Shown here piece by piece: positions 61,658 through 64,000 of a stretch of 64,000 bases of DNA. Below the pieces are notes generated by a model that saw only the letters and a program-made list of their open reading frames with translations, was not told the DNA's origin and ran no database searches. This DNA comes from Asaccharospora irregularis DSM 2635. Lineage in GTDB: Bacteria > Bacillota > Clostridia > Peptostreptococcales > Peptostreptococcaceae. Each line of letters opens with the position of its first letter. The first letter of the stretch is position 1. The stretch lies in contig NZ_FQWX01000003.1 in the NCBI RefSeq assembly GCF_900129815.1, positions 123,605 through 187,604 on the forward strand, given 5' to 3'. The position numbers were made by a program, and so were the translations under genes.

Positions 61658-62407
61658 ATGCAATCAATAGTAGAAGTTAAGAATCTTACCAAGAACTTCT
61701 ACAACAAGGAAGGTGAAATAGAAGTTTTAAAAGACATCAGTTTTTCATTAAACGAAGGTGAAATTTTAACACTCCTTGGACCATCTGGAAGTGGTAAGTC
61801 TACTATACTTAACGTATTAGCAAATCTCTTGCAACCAACATCCGGTGATGTAAGAGTTGACAAGAATATAGGTTATATGTTTCAAAAAGATCAATTACTT
61901 GAATGGAGGAATATTATAGATAATATAACTATAGGCTTAGAAATTCAAAATAAAAAAAATGAAGAAACAATAAATAGGATAGAAAAGTTATTGAAAACTT
62001 ATGGATTATGGGATTTTAGAAATATGTATCCAAAAGAGTTATCAGGTGGTATGAGACAAAGAGTTGCTCTTATTCGTACTCTTTCAGTTAACCCAGATAT
62101 ACTTCTTTTAGATGAACCTTTCTCTGCCCTAGATTACCAAACTAGAATTTTAGTAAGTGATGATGTGTATAGGATTATTAGAAATGAAAATAAATCGGCT
62201 ATTCTTGTGACTCACGATATATCAGAAGCCATTAGTATGTCTGATAAAGTGGCAATTCTAAGTCACAGACCTGCCACTGTTAAAAATATGTATGATATAA
62301 ATCTTAAAATGGCTGGGGAAAAAACTCCTCTTAAAGCTCGTAAAGTTCCTGAATTCCAAACTTACTTTGACATCTTATGGAAGGAGCTGAACAGTAGTGA
62401 GAATTAA
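61658..62407 (+). CDS. ABC transporter ATP-binding protein, NitT/TauT/thiamine type
   Basis: 249 aa. Walker A GPSGSGKST, Q-loop FQKDQLLEWRNIIDNITIGLE, signature LSGGMRQRVALIRTL, Walker B LLLDEPFSALDYQTR and H-loop THDISEA. The sequence after the Q-loop and the YDINLKMAGEKTPLKARKVPEF tail place it with nitrate/sulfonate/taurine/pyrimidine importer ATPases. GGGGGTGA precedes the ATG. It overlaps the permease gene by 11 nt. No substrate-binding protein gene is adjacent. Confidence 0.93.
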   Translation: MQSIVEVKNLTKNFYNKEGEIEVLKDISFSLNEGEILTLLGPSGSGKSTILNVLANLLQPTSGDVRVDKNIGYMFQKDQLLEWRNIIDNITIGLEIQNKKNEETINRIEKLLKTYGLWDFRNMYPKELSGGMRQRVALIRTLSVNPDILLLDEPFSALDYQTRILVSDDVYRIIRNENKSAILVTHDISEAISMSDKVAILSHRPATVKNMYDINLKMAGEKTPLKARKVPEFQTYFDILWKELNSSEN

Positions 62408-63197
62408 TAAAGACTCTGAAGGCTATTCAAATTATATTAAAGAAAGCAAAAGATACAAAAGAAATATACTTGTGTCCCAACTTTTAATTTTTGTAGGCTT
62501 TATATTTCTATGGGAAATTTTAGCCAATCTAAACATCATAGATACATTTTTATTTAGTAAGCCGAGCGATATATTTAAATTATTTTTACAATATAGTGAG
62601 AACGGACAGTTATTTAAACATATAGGGGTATCTATTTATGAAACTGTACTAGGTCTAGTAATCGGTACTATTCTTGGTATATTAGTAGCTATTATGCTAT
62701 GGTGGTCAGAAAAACTTTCTAAAATTCTGGATCCATTTTTAGTTGTTTTAAATGCACTTCCTAAAACTGCTTTAGCTCCTATTATTATAGTTTGGGTTGG
62801 AGCAGGTATTAAGGGAATTGTTGTAACTGCTGTTACAATTTCAGTAGTAGTTACTATATTGTCTGCATACAACTACTTTATAAGTGTAGATGAAGAAAAA
62901 GTGAAGATGCTTAGAAGCTTTGGAGCTACTAAGTCTCAAGTATTGTTTAAACTTATTTTACCAGCAAATATTGCAAATCTTATAAATCTTACTAAGATTA
63001 ATATAGGTATGGCATGGGTCGGTGTTATTGTAGGGGAATTTTTAGTTTCAAGAAACGGAATCGGATATTTGATAGTTTACGGTAGCCAGGTTTTTAGACT
63101 TGACCTAGTTATGATGGGTGTATTTGTTCTTGCGGTTTGTGCATGGCTAATGTATGCTATTGTTAATATAATTGAAAAAATATATAATTCTAGATAA
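62397..63197 (+). CDS. ABC transporter permease, NitT/TauT/thiamine type
   Basis: 266 aa from a GTG at 62397. Six membrane helices. The coupling motif is EEKVKMLRSFGATKSQVLFKLILPANIANLI, with NALPKTALAPIIIVWVG and GMAWVGVIVGEFLVSRNGIGYLI, all typical of SsuC/ThiX-like permeases. It is the second and last gene of the pair. The binding protein at 58.9 kb belongs to a different family (COG2984) and is unlikely to be its partner. Confidence 0.93.
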   Translation: MRINKDSEGYSNYIKESKRYKRNILVSQLLIFVGFIFLWEILANLNIIDTFLFSKPSDIFKLFLQYSENGQLFKHIGVSIYETVLGLVIGTILGILVAIMLWWSEKLSKILDPFLVVLNALPKTALAPIIIVWVGAGIKGIVVTAVTISVVVTILSAYNYFISVDEEKVKMLRSFGATKSQVLFKLILPANIANLINLTKINIGMAWVGVIVGEFLVSRNGIGYLIVYGSQVFRLDLVMMGVFVLAVCAWLMYAIVNIIEKIYNSR

Positions 63198-63200
63198 TAA

Positions 63201-63237
63201 AAATGTGTATATCCTATTTTGTGGGGTATACACATTT
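63201..63237 (+). terminator. Intrinsic terminator after the permease gene
   Basis: AAATGTGTATA and TATACACATTT form an 11-bp stem with a 15-nt loop, followed by CTTCATTTTTT. Three bases past the stop. Confidence 0.8.
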
Positions 63238-63370
63238 CTTCATTTTTTAAAAGTTATCTCAGCTACCATAGTTTTCTTTTAATTTTATATAGTACTTATT
63301 TATGTTTAACCCATTATTTAATCAATTACATATCTTTCCTGAAAACATCATTTTGATATATGGCCAAGTT

Positions 63371-64000
63371 CTATTTTATATCACATAGTTAATATAAAAC
63401 TGTTATCTTACGACTGACTACCAGTAATCAGTTGTACTTTAAATACCACATAGTTAATATAAAACCATTAGTGAGCAACCCAGACCTGTTGCAGTCCCTG
63501 CTTTAAATACCACATAGTTAATATAAAACTTATTTGTTTTTTGTTGCCCGAACTTGGCAAAATAAACTTTAAATACCACATAGTTAATATAAAACCTTTT
63601 TAATTAAATCTAGTTTATGTTTTGTGTTATCATCTCTTTAAATACCACATAGTTAATATAAAACTATTGAAATCTATTCTTTTCTTCTTCCGTTAAGTCC
63701 TCCTTTAAATACCACATAGTTAATATAAAACTCTTCTTGCCCTGTACTTGTTATTTTAGCTAGTAAACTTTAAATACCACATAGTTAATATAAAACTACT
63801 GTAAGACTAGACCAAAAGCTTTTATTAACAAACTTTAAATACCACATAGTTAATATAAAACTAAAGGATTTACTAATTGAATATAAAATATATAAATGAC
63901 TTTAAATACCACATAGTTAATATAAAACGGAAACAAAACAACAAGTATAGGGAACAACTAAATGGCTTTAAATACCACATAGTTAATATAAAACGCAATA
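63371..64000 (-). CRISPR. CRISPR array, type I-B-like repeat, trailer end
   Basis: Nine identical 29-nt repeats start at 63437, 63501, 63567, 63636, 63703, 63768, 63833, 63900 and 63966. On the plus strand they begin CTTTAAATACCACATAGTTA and end ATATAAAAC. A degenerate tenth copy at 63371-63400 differs only in its first third (TTTTATATC for TTTAAATACC). Nine spacers of 35-40 nt are all different. The reverse complement begins GTTTTATATTAACTA, as in C. difficile-type I-B repeats, so transcription should run on the minus strand from a leader right of the window; the degenerate repeat is the trailer end. The array continues past 64000. No cas genes are in the window. Confidence 0.97.

Noticed and set aside
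1..64000. Insertion sequences, prophage genes, tRNA or rRNA genes
   Set aside because: No transposase, integrase or phage structural motifs, and no recognisable tRNA or rRNA sequence were seen on either strand; short or diverged tRNAs cannot be fully excluded without a covariance-model search.

Overview
The window is AT-rich, densely coded DNA from a low-GC anaerobic Firmicute, most likely Clostridia in or near Peptostreptococcaceae (the Clostridioides, Paraclostridium and Romboutsia neighbourhood). The support is strong AGGAGG-type ribosome binding sites, [FeFe]-hydrogenase maturation genes, two hybrid-cluster proteins, a ribDE(BA)H operon behind an FMN riboswitch, a c-di-GMP-I riboswitch, and a CRISPR repeat whose reverse complement begins GTTTTATATTAACTATGTGG, close to the type I-B repeats known from C. 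difficile. No rRNA, tRNA, transposase or prophage was seen. Genus is inference.

Layout. 0-5 kb: an edge-truncated OmpA/MotB-like plus MotA/TolQ-like pair resembling a Zorya stator, a lipoprotein, a 13% cysteine protein that may be spore surface, a zinc-ribbon protein and a DUF218 protein. 5-9 kb: the riboflavin operon and its FMN switch. 9-13 kb: hydF, hydG, hydE and a small ACT-type regulator. 13-24 kb: housekeeping and redox genes (C_GCAxxG protein, ABC exporter, ferredoxin, hcp, ZIP transporter, EcsC, WYL regulator) and a PLD-nuclease/helicase fusion. 24-31 kb: a MazG-like protein, an unknown gene with an apparent ATT start coupled to cstA, a decayed ABC transporter/TetR locus, and a gtrB-gtrA-membrane protein operon. 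31-42.5 kb: a defence-like island with a 22-residue-repeat protein, a MoxR AAA+ ATPase and a metallopeptidase/VWA protein, beside a complete Wadjet (JetD-A-B-C) operon. 42.7-58.5 kb: MATE pump, second hcp, hemerythrin, clostripain-type protease among Cys-rich proteins, nitroreductase, a four-domain persulfide/CoA-disulfide reductase, a split permease, a Spy-like protein with a two-component system, and MscL. 58.5-64 kb: a substrate-binding lipoprotein behind a long structured leader with a leader peptide, a GNAT, a truncated chemoreceptor under a c-di-GMP riboswitch, an ABC ATPase/permease pair, and the trailer end of a CRISPR array.

The most informative regulatory signal is a shared CRP/FNR-like palindrome. 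It occurs at six promoters: hcp, hemerythrin, CoADR-rhodanese, permease pair, two-component system and the C_GCAxxG protein. In every case exactly 21 bp separate it from a candidate -10 hexamer, so its centre lies at -41/-41.5. This suggests one redox, NO or sulfur-stress regulon. Other unusual observations are a ribosome-binding-site-occluding hairpin before an ATT-start gene, an A12 tract splitting one reading frame into two, duplicated terminators in a leader-peptide region, and a 30-nt intergenic element present twice.
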